Part shown: piece after piece, positions 10,542 through 20,052 of the stretch
Position numbering within the stretch: the stretch's first letter is position 1
How the letters are laid out: every line of letters begins with the position of its first letter
DNA from: Sphingobacteriales bacterium UTBCD1
GTDB taxonomy: Bacteria > Bacteroidota > Bacteroidia > Chitinophagales > Chitinophagaceae
Direction of reading: 5' to 3'
Length of the DNA: 64,000 bases
Assembly: GCA_002066995.1 (NCBI GenBank)
Contig: MWTC01000053.1
Coordinates: forward strand, 1 to 64,000
The notes under the pieces: model-generated
Seen by the model: only the letters and a program-made list of their open reading frames with translations
Database searches by the model: none
Told to the model about the DNA's origin: nothing
Program-made: the position numbers and the translations under genes

Positions 10542-12260
10542 TCAGAATGAATAAGAATAAGAAATACCGCCGGACATATTTTTGGTTGCTACTGCCTGCG
10601 GTACATTTTTATAAATGATATTATTGATCGGGTTATACGGTGTATAGATATAGCTTGCATACGCATTTAATGAATGATGTTTTATATGGTAGCCCGCATT
10701 ACCCGAAAAAGTGAAATTGCCCTGCACATTGCCAAAAGAAGACCTGTTCATCATGTAACCGAATGAACCCTGCAGGCTGAGCGCTTTGCTTTTTAATACC
10801 TGTGCTGATCCGCTGATGGTGGCTCCCAGTGTACGGTAATAGATCGTATCCTGTGTGTATTTGGAAAAAAGGCCGGAGAGTGTGACACTGGATACTTTTT
10901 TAATAAACCCTAAGGTATAGTTCAAAGAACCGGATAAGTTATTGCTGCTGGTAAAAGGTGATGTGGCAGGGTTCTTATCATCCAATAACATATAGCTTAC
11001 ATTTCCACTGACCGTATGCGAATGCGAAGTGCCCATTATAGTGTAGGAAGGCGTGATTCCGAACTGATGAATATCCTGGTTCAGCTTCACTGAATCTTTA
11101 AGATGCTCTGTTCCGTCTTTTTGCCTCAGGCCATAACCGGAATAATTTAAGTTCAGGTTGAATTTTGAACTCACCAGGACATTTACATTCATACTGCCGG
11201 TCAATACCTGCATTTCACTGGTCAGGTTTTTATTGAGATTATTATGCTGATCGGATAAGCTGGTAGTGATATTCAGTTTGCCGGAGGCCAGATTGAAATT
11301 ATTGATCCAGTTCATCAGCTCCACATCATTCAGCATATACGGAGTGCCCAATGATTTAAAATCCGGCTGCACTCTTCTGTATCCAAGCGTGGTGGTATAT
11401 CCTTTCAACAGGAGTTGCAAAGAAGACTGGCCCGCCCAGTTTGCAACTGTGGAACTGTTTGCCGGGATGAACTTGTTCATCAGTTTTTGCATCAAAGTAG
11501 AATCAGGAGGCGAAGCAGATTTCTGAAGACTGATATCCTGCGTCAGTCCGCTGATCGCAAAGTCCGTATTGAAAATGATTTTTTTGATCAGCGTTAATCT
11601 GAATGAAGAACCGATGACAGAATTTTCCTGGGCTGTATAACCGGTCTTGTTTATGATTTTAGCAGAACTGCTGTCATCTTTTGCATGGAAATAGATCAGG
11701 TCAAAATAATTTGAAGTGTTTCCCACTCCGACCTTGACACCATAGCCGATCCTGGAAAACTGTGGCGCTTTAAACCGGCCGCTGGTTGTATCTTCATTCA
11801 CTTTCCTGTTCAGCTTACCATAAAAAGCAGCAAAGCGGAACATCTTCGGAGTCAGTTCCAGTCCTACGCCGCGAAAACTTTGCCCGTCAAAAGTTACCGG
11901 AGAAAATTGAATATTGCGATAGCCGAGATCCAGTTTGATCCATTTATAAGTAGGGCTGAGTCCAAACTGGGAGAAAGGCTGTGAATAGCTGTTGCCATAT
12001 TGGTTAACCAGGAATGAAAAAGGCAGAGCCACTCCATAAACAGTCGGGGTGAAATTTCCATAGAGATTCCATCCATACGGAGGCCTGGTGGCCATAGGTT
12101 CATTGGAATGGTAAAAGGTGGCAGAAGCGCCTACACTTCCGTTGATGGTAAAAGGTTTCTGCTTACCGATGTTTTTTAAATCCTGCGATTGTGCGGATAT
12201 ACCGTTTAATAAAACAATTATTATGAGACAACTGCGTACTCCTTTAAAGGTTTTTCTCAT
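10542..12260 (-). CDS. Outer-membrane beta-barrel protein of surface locus
   Basis: A 572-residue exported protein with an N-terminal signal (MRKTFKGVRSCLIIIVLLNG...SAQSQ). The rest is made of alternating polar and hydrophobic strands of about 10 residues ('FTINGSVGASATFYH', 'LDLGYRNIQFSPVTFDG', 'KLNLNLNYSGYGLR', 'HTVSGNVSYMLLDD') and ends in 'GGISYSYSF', the terminal Phe signature of outer-membrane barrels. No TonB plug or SusC-type N-terminus is present. The gene lies between a lipoprotein gene (38 bases upstream) and the giant repeat protein (18 bases downstream), so it is probably co-transcribed and could anchor or export the giant protein. That role is inferred from position only. Confidence 0.75.
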   Translation of the reverse strand: MRKTFKGVRSCLIIIVLLNGISAQSQDLKNIGKQKPFTINGSVGASATFYHSNEPMATRPPYGWNLYGNFTPTVYGVALPFSFLVNQYGNSYSQPFSQFGLSPTYKWIKLDLGYRNIQFSPVTFDGQSFRGVGLELTPKMFRFAAFYGKLNRKVNEDTTSGRFKAPQFSRIGYGVKVGVGNTSNYFDLIYFHAKDDSSSAKIINKTGYTAQENSVIGSSFRLTLIKKIIFNTDFAISGLTQDISLQKSASPPDSTLMQKLMNKFIPANSSTVANWAGQSSLQLLLKGYTTTLGYRRVQPDFKSLGTPYMLNDVELMNWINNFNLASGKLNITTSLSDQHNNLNKNLTSEMQVLTGSMNVNVLVSSKFNLNLNYSGYGLRQKDGTEHLKDSVKLNQDIHQFGITPSYTIMGTSHSHTVSGNVSYMLLDDKNPATSPFTSSNNLSGSLNYTLGFIKKVSSVTLSGLFSKYTQDTIYYRTLGATISGSAQVLKSKALSLQGSFGYMMNRSSFGNVQGNFTFSGNAGYHIKHHSLNAYASYIYTPYNPINNIIYKNVPQAVATKNMSGGISYSYSF

Positions 12261-12298
12261 AAATTTATTTTGACGGGGTTTCTTGACGGTTTAGTAAT

Positions 12299-12940
12299 TT
12301 ATTTTGTTGATGTATAAGTAAACATGACATCGAATATCCCTCCTATAAGATTTGTTGATTGAATTTCATTGGTCGGATAGGTTGGAGTAGATGCAGGATA
12401 GTTGCATTGCTGGTCGTAAGTCACCACATCCTTTTTGAGCGGGAAAATCGGATGAAGATCCGTTCTGCTTGCTACATAAAAACTGCCCGCCAAACCTGGA
12501 TTAGCAGAACCAACCGGCACCTGATTCACACTGATCATATTGGTATGATCGGGCTGAATAGATACAGTTTCTTTGGTAAGCACCAGGTCAATATTAGTGA
12601 ACGAAAACCCACCTGAGTATTGAGTAATATTTTTTGGGGGCAGAACTTCTTTGGCAGTTCCATTCCGGAGAGTGGTAGTATAAGTATGCCCTTTCCCCGG
12701 CAAACAAAGGCCAATTTCATTAATGGCGCCGTTAAGTGAAACGGAGAAAGAATAGCCAATCTCCAAAGGCCTCTGGTTAGGATAGATGGTGAGTCCGGGG
12801 GTGTCCTTGGATTTGAACCTCAATTCAGAAAACGGATTTACTTTGACCGTGTGTACATTACTCGGTATTGAAGTGTTCTTATCACAGGAGAAAAGGGCCA
12901 AAGCAACCAATAAAGGCAGAAATAATGATTTGATTTTCAT
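12299..12940 (-). CDS. Putative lipoprotein, first gene of surface locus
   Basis: A 213-residue protein with a lipoprotein signal: MKIKSLFLPLLVALALFSC, with lipobox-like LFSC and Asp after the Cys. Mature part is beta-rich ('SYSFSVSLNGAINEIGLCLPG', 'GGFSFTNIDLVLTKETVSIQ') and ends with 'GGIFDVMFTYTSTK'. No family was recognised; a DUF4397- or Ig-like fold is possible but not shown. It is the first gene of the four-gene minus-strand locus and probably resides at the outer membrane with the beta-barrel protein that follows after 38 bases. The gene seems to follow a short intergenic region (12941-13063) likely to carry the operon promoter. Confidence 0.7.
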   Translation of the reverse strand: MKIKSLFLPLLVALALFSCDKNTSIPSNVHTVKVNPFSELRFKSKDTPGLTIYPNQRPLEIGYSFSVSLNGAINEIGLCLPGKGHTYTTTLRNGTAKEVLPPKNITQYSGGFSFTNIDLVLTKETVSIQPDHTNMISVNQVPVGSANPGLAGSFYVASRTDLHPIFPLKKDVVTYDQQCNYPASTPTYPTNEIQSTNLIGGIFDVMFTYTSTK

Positions 12941-13063
12941 AAAAAAGTTTTTCAGGGTTACAAATTCATATTAGTGACTTAACAGGTCTCTTTTTCATTT
13001 TCTCCCTGAAGACTTCAGAACAGGTATCTCTATTTTTCCGATGATCATTTTTATTAATCGTAT

Positions 13064-13210
13064 TCATTTTTTACCTGGTTGCAATGCGCCACTTTGATAT
13101 TTAATTTGAACATAATAAGCCTGACTCTTTCGTTGGACTGCAGGCCTGAAAAGAACGCCTGATGAACGCAACTTTTCTGCTCCCAATTTTACCAGTTGCT
13201 GTTTATCCAT
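13064..13210 (-). CDS. Possible small ORF, 48 aa
   Basis: A short frame from ATG at 13210 encoding a basic 48-residue peptide (MDKQQLVKLGAEKLRSSGVL...). It has no signal peptide, no membrane segment and no recognised motif. It precedes the lipoprotein gene of the surface locus by about 120 bases on the same strand. It could be a chance frame; the only support is its position and reasonable amino-acid composition. Confidence 0.22.
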   Translation of the reverse strand: MDKQQLVKLGAEKLRSSGVLFRPAVQRKSQAYYVQIKYQSGALQPGKK

Positions 13211-13625
13211 TACCCACAAAATGAACTGACGATAAGTGAAATTTTCATAAAACAATTTCGGCCAGTACGTCTGATTTCTACTTTGTCCTGCTTTATTTCA
13301 TTTCCGGAATTAAAATGTAATAAGCTAATCGGGTATGAATTTATTCAGTGATTCCTGCTTTTGGAAGAATGGCTTAGTATGTGGCTATTATTGACGTATA
13401 AGTGGCGGAGCTTAATAAAAAAGTGGTAAAAGCAGGAAACAATAATATTTTGCTGCTGCACCTGTATAAATACCAAGGGTTATTACCTGTTCAACTTTTT
13501 TGTATTAAAAAATCAACCCCGGCTAAAAAAGTACCGGTGTTCATCCTGCCTGCGATCTATTGCTGAAGAATACCGGCCCTGGGAAAGATAAAAAGTGCAA
13601 CCATTTAATCTGAATCCGGCTAAAC
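13211..13625. other. Intergenic DNA, nothing recognised
   Basis: Roughly 415 bases with frequent stops in all frames and no coding character. It separates the surface-protein locus from the terminator of the small exported protein at 13690-14049. The promoter of the short frame at 13064 or of the surface operon could lie here, but no clear promoter pair is seen. Confidence 0.4.
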
Positions 13626-13664
13626 AAGAAAGAAAACAGTCCGGACAGAACTGCTTTCTTTCTT
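13626..13664 (-). terminator. Strong hairpin terminator
   Basis: Arms 13626-13640 and 13650-13664 pair over 15 bases with a single G-U wobble in the minus-strand RNA, around a 9-base loop. It lies 26 bases past the stop of the small exported protein gene (13690-14049), so it most likely ends that minus-strand transcript. Confidence 0.65.
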
Positions 13665-13689
13665 TATCGGTTTCCTTGCATGATCTATT

Positions 13690-14049
13690 TTAGATAACAT
13701 CACTTGCGGTAGTACCGTTTGCGTCCAGTGTTTCGGTTACAATTATTCCGTCTTTAATGAACCTGACTACATAATCATTAACCTGCATCTTATTTATTCC
13801 TGCCTGTGCCTTTATGGATGTTATATCATATACCTGATTGCCATTAATGGCTCTTTGTTCAATAGTTGAAATTACATTTGCCGGTATATATGTTTCCAAC
13901 ACCGGGAGTGCAGCTTTTGTATCATTCATTGAATTTAATGACAGGGCCTTTGAAAACCCGGTAACATTATTTTTGGCTGACTTATTGATTCCGGCAAACA
14001 AGGACTGGCTGACGAGTGTACATATCAAAATTGCTGATAAAGTTTTCAT
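13690..14049 (-). CDS. Small exported protein, 119 aa
   Basis: Begins with a signal peptide (MKTLSAILICTLVSQSLFAG) and has a mature part of about 100 residues containing a possible PepSY-like or beta-strand segment ('YDITSIKAQAGINKMQVNDY', 'VVRFIKDGIIVTETLDANG'). No family is recognised with certainty. It is a monocistronic gene, followed by a strong terminator and preceded by about 300 bases without a gene. Likely periplasmic or secreted; role unknown. Confidence 0.6.
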   Translation of the reverse strand: MKTLSAILICTLVSQSLFAGINKSAKNNVTGFSKALSLNSMNDTKAALPVLETYIPANVISTIEQRAINGNQVYDITSIKAQAGINKMQVNDYVVRFIKDGIIVTETLDANGTTASDVI

Positions 14050-14347
14050 ATTAAGTAATTTTAGTGTTTTGAAAATTTAATTTACTTCCTCAATTGCACA
14101 ACTTCCACGCCATCTCAGACTTTATATTATACCAAAACATTTCTTTAATACGCGGCAGGATCATGTTAACAGTAATTATAGCGCCGAAACCCGGAAGGAA
14201 AGAAAATCCACCGTATTTTGAAGTGATGTGTTGATTGTAATCCTTTTTTTAAAGCACAGCAGTTAATTCCTCATTATACGCAAGCTGACGAACTGTCTTA
14301 TGACTTTAGCAGAAAGAATGCCTGGTTTACAATGAATCAAACGATAA

Positions 14348-16081
14348 TTATTTCAACCTATTTGTAATATCAAGATCAAATTTCTTTGCAGTTTCTTTTG
14401 CAATTTCATAACCTGCGTCTGCATGACGGATCACTCCAAGCCCTGGATCGTTTCTCAAAACTCTTTTTAACCGTTCATCGGCATCTGAAGTCCCGTCACA
14501 TACGATCACCATTCCTGCATGAATAGAATAACCAATGCCTACCCCACCGCCATGATGCAGAGAAACCCAGCTGGCACCGCCGGCGGTATTCACCAATGCA
14601 TTCAGTAAGGGCCAGTCGGCTACAGCATCACTGCCATCCATCATGGCTTCAGTTTCCCTGTTCGGCGATGCAACACTCCCGGTATCCAGATGATCCCTTC
14701 CAATTACTACCGGCGCTTTTACTTTTCCGCTCCGCACTAATTCATTAAATGCCAACCCTGCTTTTTCTCTTTCTCCCTGCCCCAACCAGCATATCCTTGC
14801 CGGCAAACCCTGGAAGGCCACTTTTTCCTTTGCCAGTTTCAGCCAACGCATCAATGACTTGTTGTGGGGGAATAAGCTCCTGATAACTTCATCCGTTACT
14901 GCAATATCATTGGGATCACCGCTTAATGCTGCCCAGCGGAAGGGTCCCTTTCCCTCACAGAACAACGGGCGGATATAAGCGGGGACAAATCCCGGGAAAT
15001 CGAAATTTCTTCCTGTCTTTTTTCCTTTGAATTCTGTTGCATGTTCTTTTTCATATTCATCTGCCCTGGCCCTGATATTATTTCCATAATCAAAGGTCAC
15101 GGAACCTTTATCCATCAGTTGCAACATCAATTGCACATGCCGGTACATGCTGCGGTAACTGTAATCAATATACTGCTGCGGGTTTTGCTCACGGAGAATT
15201 TTTGCCTGCTCATAAGAAATTTCATGCGGCCAGTACATCAACGGATCATGCGCAGAGGTCTGATCGGTAAGAGTCTCCGGGACAACATTTCTTTCTACCA
15301 ATCTTTCCAGTAAGTGAACCGCATTACATATTACCCCGATGCTCACTGCTTTGCCGGCAGCTTTATATTCCAGGGCCTTGTCAATTGCCATATCAATATC
15401 ATCATATTTTTCATCGAGATATTTTGTGGCGATCCGTTTATCAATCCTGTGTTCTTCCACTTCAGCAATCAATGCCACTCCTTCATTCATGGTGATCGAA
15501 AGAGGTTGAGCGCCACCCATACCACCTAATCCTGCTGTTACGTTCAAGGTTCCTTTTAATGAACCGTGATTTCCGGCACCTGACCCATGACTAAAATGTT
15601 TATCTGCAAGCACTGCATAGGTCTCGTAAGTACCCTGAACAATTCCCTGCGAGCCGATATAGATCCAGCTTCCGGCAGTCATTTGTCCGTACATCATCAA
15701 TCCCTTTTTTTCCAGTTCATCAAAATGTTCCCAGGTTGCCCATTTGGGTACAAGCTGAGAGTTGCTTATTAAAACTCTTGGCGCATCCTTGTGCGTCTTC
15801 AAAATGCCGACCGGTTTGCCCGATTGTACCAGCAGGGACTCATCATTCTCCAGAACTTTCAACGCTTTAATAATATTATCCAAGGCTTCAAAGTTCCTTG
15901 CTGCTTTTCCCCGGCCGCCGTACACTATCAATTCGTCGGGATTTTCTGCTACTTCAGGATTAAGATTGTTGAGCAACATGCGCAATGCAGCTTCCTGTAT
16001 CCAGCCTTTGCAGGTCAGTTTATTTCCTGTAGGCGTTTTGTATTTGACGGCGTCATATTTTTTTACTGGCTGCTGTGTCAT
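14348..16081 (-). CDS. hutU: Urocanate hydratase
   Basis: Converts urocanate to 4-imidazolone-5-propanoate, step two of histidine degradation, using tightly bound NAD+. The 577-residue protein shows the family blocks '[12 protein letters not shown]' (near 50), the NAD-binding '[17 protein letters not shown]', '[10 protein letters not shown]', the catalytic-Cys block '[15 protein letters not shown]', and '[18 protein letters not shown]' near the C-terminus. The ATG at 16081 ([12 protein letters not shown]) is chosen: the open frame runs 44 codons further to 16213, but that part is hydrophobic, unlike the family, and would overlap the divergent nucleoside phosphorylase start. The partner hutH lies on the same strand 1 kb upstream; the imidazolonepropionase and formiminoglutamate steps are not in the window. 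Confidence 0.95.
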   Translation of the reverse strand: MTQQPVKKYDAVKYKTPTGNKLTCKGWIQEAALRMLLNNLNPEVAENPDELIVYGGRGKAARNFEALDNIIKALKVLENDESLLVQSGKPVGILKTHKDAPRVLISNSQLVPKWATWEHFDELEKKGLMMYGQMTAGSWIYIGSQGIVQGTYETYAVLADKHFSHGSGAGNHGSLKGTLNVTAGLGGMGGAQPLSITMNEGVALIAEVEEHRIDKRIATKYLDEKYDDIDMAIDKALEYKAAGKAVSIGVICNAVHLLERLVERNVVPETLTDQTSAHDPLMYWPHEISYEQAKILREQNPQQYIDYSYRSMYRHVQLMLQLMDKGSVTFDYGNNIRARADEYEKEHATEFKGKKTGRNFDFPGFVPAYIRPLFCEGKGPFRWAALSGDPNDIAVTDEVIRSLFPHNKSLMRWLKLAKEKVAFQGLPARICWLGQGEREKAGLAFNELVRSGKVKAPVVIGRDHLDTGSVASPNRETEAMMDGSDAVADWPLLNALVNTAGGASWVSLHHGGGVGIGYSIHAGMVIVCDGTSDADERLKRVLRNDPGLGVIRHADAGYEIAKETAKKFDLDITNRLK

Positions 16082-16211
16082 AGCTTCTGAATTTTGATTT
16101 TGAGGCAGGAGCGAAGTTGTAAATAAGAAATTCACATTCCTGGCCGTATAACTTCTGATTAACTGCAAAAGTCGCAATAAAATAAATAACTTCATATAAG
16201 AAACGAAATCC

Positions 16212-16931
16212 ATGAGTGTTCATATAGCAGCAAAAAAGGAAGAGATTGCCCCGGTAGTGTTAATGCCCGGTGATCCGCTCCGTGCTAAATTCATAGCAGA
16301 AAATAATCTGGACAATGTACGTCTGGTGAACAGCGTACGGAATATTTATTTCTATACAGGTACTTATAAAAACGTATCAGTAACTATCGGCGCCAGCGGC
16401 ATGGGCTGCCCAAGTATTGGCATTTATTCTTATGAACTGTATTACGAATTCGGGGTGCAATGCATCATGAGAATCGGTACCTGTGGTTCTTACCTTGATT
16501 CTATCCCTTTGTTCAAAGTAATCAACACAGATATAGCTTTCAGCGAATCTACTTATGCAAAAACCGCTTTTGATTACCCCGAAGATCACTTTTATCACCA
16601 GGGAACAGCATTTGATATCATCAATCAAACGGCCGCCGCAATGAATATCCCGATACTCTCAGGCTCAATTCATTCAGGTGATGCGTTTTACCGGGCGGAC
16701 AGGGAACTGCCGGCTATCGCCAAAGCAAATAAATGCCTGGCAGCAGAGATGGAGGCTTTTGCTTTATTTGCCAATGCAAAATATTTCAAAAAGACAGCGG
16801 CTGTACTGCTTACCGTATCTGACAACATTATCACTCACCAGGTCATCTCTTCAGAAGAAAGAGAAAGGTCTTTAACCACAATGACCCGGCTTGCGCTGGA
16901 AGCTGCTCATAAGATCCATGAAGCTATATAA
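16212..16931 (+). CDS. deoD: Purine-nucleoside phosphorylase, DeoD type
   Basis: Splits purine (deoxy)nucleosides with phosphate in nucleoside salvage. The 239-residue length and blocks '[18 protein letters not shown]', '[20 protein letters not shown]', '[10 protein letters not shown]', the Glu-Met-Glu ribose-binding segment '[11 protein letters not shown]' and '[11 protein letters not shown]' (catalytic Asp) match the hexameric trimeric-fold DeoD class. The gene is divergent from hutU with about 130 bases between the starts, and convergent with hutH across 195 bases that hold no gene. It sits between the two hut genes with no evident metabolic link to them. Confidence 0.93.
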   Translation: MSVHIAAKKEEIAPVVLMPGDPLRAKFIAENNLDNVRLVNSVRNIYFYTGTYKNVSVTIGASGMGCPSIGIYSYELYYEFGVQCIMRIGTCGSYLDSIPLFKVINTDIAFSESTYAKTAFDYPEDHFYHQGTAFDIINQTAAAMNIPILSGSIHSGDAFYRADRELPAIAKANKCLAAEMEAFALFANAKYFKKTAAVLLTVSDNIITHQVISSEERERSLTTMTRLALEAAHKIHEAI

Positions 16932-17126
16932 AAATTCAATCGTTGGCCAGCAAGGCTATAATCAATGGAAAATTTCCGGTTTTTCAGGAAGCAGCGATGC
17001 CATTGGGCGATGCTTCATCCTGTTTTACCCGAACGCCCATTATTCTGAAGCTTGCGAGTAGCCTGTCCTATCCGGTAAAATAACAGTCAGGGCAGTTTGA
17101 AAACACTCCAACCTTACAAAAAGCAC

Positions 17127-18692
17127 TTAAAGATTAAAAAAATTATCAAACCCAGAATTCAAAGCAAGATGGTGAGTTCCGGTAAATTCATTTACATCTT
17201 TTACAAAAGAAAGGTCATGAATGATTTGCCGGATTTTGTTGATATCATCAGAAAATATCCTGTCTTCTTCAGCATAAGAAACAAACCGACGTACCTGTTC
17301 ATAAGCATGTTCCAAAATAATACTGCTCTTCAACGGCCGCCTGAATTCGATTGCCTGGCACGCAGTCACCAATTCAATGGCCAGTATATATTCAAGGTTA
17401 TCTAAAATTTTATACAGTTTTCTCCCGCTGATACTGCCCATGCTTACATGGTCTTCCTGCCCCAGTGAAGTAGGAATGCTATCAGCGCTGGCAGGAAAAC
17501 AAAGTGTTTTGTTTTCTGTTACCAATGCAGCTGTTGTGTATTGTGGTATCATGAAACCGCAGTTCAAGCCCGCATTTTTCATCAGGAAAACCGGCAAGCC
17601 CCATTTACCTTCCAGCAATAGATAGCACCGGCGGTCACTGATATTGCCAATTTCCGCAGCGGCAAAACAACAATAATCCAATGGCAATGCTAATGGCTGG
17701 CCATGAAAATTACCGCCGCTGATAGTATCATCAGCGGAAAAAATGACCGGGTTATCAGTGACCGAATTCAATTCTGTTTCTGCCAGTTCTTTCAGATGCA
17801 GCCAGGCATTCCGCGAAGCTCCATGCACCTGCGGCATGCAGCGTAATGAGTAAGGATCCTGGACCCTCTCACAATCCAGATGTGCTCTCATGATGTCAGA
17901 ATTCTTCAATAAAACTCTCAGCCGCTGTGCCACTAATTTGCTGCCACTGAATGGACGCAGTTCATGCAGCCGTTCATCAAAAGGCGCATTGGTTCCTTTC
18001 AGGGCTTCCAGGCTCATTGCTCCGATAATGTCTGCTGCTTCGAGACAGTTATGCATTCTCTGAATACATTTTACTGCATAAGACAAAATAAACTGGGTGC
18101 CATTGATCAGCGCCAGCCCTTCTTTGGGGCCAAGCCGAACAGGTGATAAAGAGAATTGCTTTAAGACCTCACCCGCTTCAAGCGCTTTTCCCATGTAACT
18201 GACTTTACCCAATCCAATCAAAGGCAAAAAAAGGTGCGCCAGCGGAGCCAGGTCACCACTTGCGCCCACACTGCCTTTTTCGGGTACCAGGGGAATAACA
18301 TTATGCTCAATATGCCAGATGATTCTTTCGATCGTTTCAAGCTTTACGCCGGAATACCCTTTAGCCAATGCATGCACTTTGGTAACGAGCATGATTTTTG
18401 CAACTTCAGCCGGAATCGCATCCCCCACTCCCACACTGTGGCTCCGCAATAACTTGTATTGCAATGTTGCCGTATCTTCCTCTGATATTTTGGTATTTGC
18501 TAAAATTCCAAAACCCGTATTGATCCCGTACACAGTCCTGTTACTTTCTACAATAGCTTCTACTTCTTTCTGGCTTTTCTTTATCTTTTGAATTGCATTT
18601 TCATCCAGAATTCCTTTCAATTGACCTGAAGCTATAGCTATTGTTTTTCCTATCGTGAGTTGTTCCGTTCCGTAATGAAAAACTTCCTTCAT
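17127..18692 (-). CDS. hutH: Histidine ammonia-lyase
   Basis: Deaminates histidine to urocanate, first step of histidine degradation. The sequence has the Ala-Ser-Gly triad that cyclises to the MIO cofactor within 'GSVGASGDLAPLAHL', the N-terminal 'VYGINTGFG', 'GLALINGTQF' and 'QEDHVSMG' blocks, all diagnostic of the HAL/PAL superfamily and most like HutH. ATG at 18692 (MKEVFHYG) is preferred; the frame could begin seven codons earlier at TTG. Predicted 521 residues fits HutH (about 500-520). Given as product of the same strand as hutU but interrupted by the opposite-strand deoD, so the two hut genes are not one simple operon. A tyrosine or phenylalanine ammonia-lyase is a weaker alternative. 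Confidence 0.92.
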   Translation of the reverse strand: MKEVFHYGTEQLTIGKTIAIASGQLKGILDENAIQKIKKSQKEVEAIVESNRTVYGINTGFGILANTKISEEDTATLQYKLLRSHSVGVGDAIPAEVAKIMLVTKVHALAKGYSGVKLETIERIIWHIEHNVIPLVPEKGSVGASGDLAPLAHLFLPLIGLGKVSYMGKALEAGEVLKQFSLSPVRLGPKEGLALINGTQFILSYAVKCIQRMHNCLEAADIIGAMSLEALKGTNAPFDERLHELRPFSGSKLVAQRLRVLLKNSDIMRAHLDCERVQDPYSLRCMPQVHGASRNAWLHLKELAETELNSVTDNPVIFSADDTISGGNFHGQPLALPLDYCCFAAAEIGNISDRRCYLLLEGKWGLPVFLMKNAGLNCGFMIPQYTTAALVTENKTLCFPASADSIPTSLGQEDHVSMGSISGRKLYKILDNLEYILAIELVTACQAIEFRRPLKSSIILEHAYEQVRRFVSYAEEDRIFSDDINKIRQIIHDLSFVKDVNEFTGTHHLALNSGFDNFFNL

Positions 18693-18910
18693 AATCTTTT
18701 CTTGAAGGCTCAAAGTAAATGAATAATTAAGAATTATAACCAGGGAGAATGATATAACGGGCTGCGGGAAAGAAACAGGTTAGCCAAAATTGTTTTATTA
18801 AGAACCAAAAAACAAGAATCAATTGTAATATACTGCTACAAACCCGCCGGGATAACATCATTTTGGTAGTAATGGCATGAAAGACAAATAGAGTATTTTC
18901 CTTCATAAAT

Positions 18911-18932
18911 ACCCTTTTCCGTAAAAAAGGGT
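18911..18932 (-). terminator. Possible hairpin terminator
   Basis: An 8-base perfect inverted repeat (18911-18918 with 18925-18932, ACCCTTTT/AAAAGGGT) with 6-base loop lies just past the stop of the zinc-ribbon gene. The downstream T-run is weak, so this is only a candidate. Confidence 0.35.
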
Positions 18933-18943
18933 CCTGAAAATGA

Positions 18944-19273
18944 CTAGATCCACCACCAGCTTTTTAGGAGCTTGCTCACTTTTGAATAAAAATAAAACGA
19001 ACCGGCAGCAAATAACAATCCGATCACACTAAAAACTATGCTGGTGGTACCTTCGGTGAATAACCCGGTCAAAACGAAAATCATGGCGATAAAACTCAGG
19101 ATATATCCTGCTACTTTATTGTTGTAAATATCTTTCCTGATTTTGCCACAACCTGTACACCGGATAGCAGTACTATCCATCAGTTGATTACACCATCCGC
19201 AATTTACCTTATTGGTCATTTGTTGCATGGGAGGCGGCGTCGGAGGTGGAGGGGTATTAGCTCTTGGTTCCAT
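18944..19273 (-). CDS. Zinc-ribbon membrane protein
   Basis: A 109-residue protein: a Pro-rich N-terminus (residues 1-18), a four-cysteine zinc ribbon (CGWC ... CTGCGK, residues about 25-43), then two hydrophobic segments (about 54-72 and 79-97) that should span the inner membrane, and a basic/aromatic C-terminus (KLLKSWWWI). This layout is common in small bacterial membrane proteins of unknown function. It is divergent from the heptad-repeat gene at 19489 with about 215 bases between. Function unknown. Confidence 0.7.
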   Translation of the reverse strand: MEPRANTPPPPTPPPMQQMTNKVNCGWCNQLMDSTAIRCTGCGKIRKDIYNNKVAGYILSFIAMIFVLTGLFTEGTTSIVFSVIGLLFAAGSFYFYSKVSKLLKSWWWI

Positions 19274-19488
19274 AAAAGTGTTTTAGGTAAAAATACTTAA
19301 ATCTTCAACAACATGAAAACGTAAAAATTCCAGAACCCAATTCCCCAACCTGTTACTAGAACTTATTTTAGCTGAACTACATTGGCCTGTTTTCCTTCCG
19401 TTCACAAGTAAATAACAAATCCAATACAACTATAATTAAACTATGATGCGTTTAAAGAATCAAAATCCAAGTCTTAAAACAAACAATT

Positions 19489-19983
19489 ATGAAAACAATT
19501 TTCCTAAGCCTCTCAGTGGTATTACTGACAAGCTTATCCGCCTCGGCTCAAAAAGCATTACATCATGATATCCGCAGAGACACCAGGGATATCCGTAACG
19601 ACAGGAAAGATCTTCGCAATGACCGTAAAGACGTTTATAACGACACTAAAGACATACGGGCAGACAAAAAAGACCGCAGTAAGGACCTAAAGGATCTGTC
19701 ATCAGATAAAAAAGACATATCCAAAGACAGGAAAGACATTGTTATGGATAAGAAAAGTGGTAATTCTACGGATCTCAAAAAAGACCGGACCGATCTGAGA
19801 AAAGACCGTAAAGATCTTTACAAGGATAAGAAGGATATTACAAGTGATACAAAAGATATCCGTTCTGATATAAAAGACCGTAATAAGGATATTAAAGATA
19901 TCAAAAGTGACAAAAAGGATTTAAAAAAGGATATCAAAGATCGCAGTAAGGATGTCAAAGAGGTGACTGATCACAAATCTTAG
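19489..19983 (+). CDS. Exported Asp/Lys heptad-repeat protein
   Basis: 164 residues: a signal peptide (MKTIFLSLSVVLLTSLSASAQ) followed by about 17 units of seven residues with pattern D-x-(K/R)-D-(I/L/V/R)-x-x (for example DRKDLRN, DTKDIRA, DKKDISK). The spacing of Asp at positions 1 and 4, and a basic residue at 3, suggests a long salt-bridge-stabilised single helix or weak coiled coil with extreme charge. One break occurs near residue 85 (SGNST). Each unit is coded by varied codons, so the regularity is in the protein. It ends with its own terminator. Probably periplasmic or outer-membrane associated; function unknown, no homologue family recognised with certainty. Confidence 0.75.
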   Translation: MKTIFLSLSVVLLTSLSASAQKALHHDIRRDTRDIRNDRKDLRNDRKDVYNDTKDIRADKKDRSKDLKDLSSDKKDISKDRKDIVMDKKSGNSTDLKKDRTDLRKDRKDLYKDKKDITSDTKDIRSDIKDRNKDIKDIKSDKKDLKKDIKDRSKDVKEVTDHKS

Positions 19984-19997
19984 AATTTTCATTAATC

Positions 19998-20029
19998 AGC
20001 CCGGAAAATGATCCGGGCTTTTATTTTTT
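19998..20029 (+). terminator. Rho-independent terminator
   Basis: Stem AGCCCGGA (19998-20005) pairs with TCCGGGCT (20012-20019) around a 6-base loop and is followed by TTTATTTTTT. It follows the heptad-repeat gene stop by 14 bases and ends that transcript. Confidence 0.85.
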
Positions 20030-20052
20030 CATCCTATTATACCGCTTTCACT

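Noticed and set aside
12966-13067. 33-aa frame overlapping the stop of the small frame at 13064 (ATGA)
   Set aside because: Very short, very basic, no motif; it may well be chance in the leader region of the lipoprotein gene.
16079-16213. N-terminal extension of hutU up to 16213
   Set aside because: It would overlap the divergent deoD start and adds a hydrophobic stretch foreign to urocanases; the ATG at 16081 fits the family.
17010-17045. Short inverted repeat (TGGGCG...CGCCCA) after deoD
   Set aside because: Only six pairs, long loop and no T-run, so it is not supported as a terminator.
20008-20052. Earlier start for the barrel protein at 20008
   Set aside because: It lies inside the terminator hairpin of the previous gene and lacks a signal peptide start; ATG 20053 gives one.
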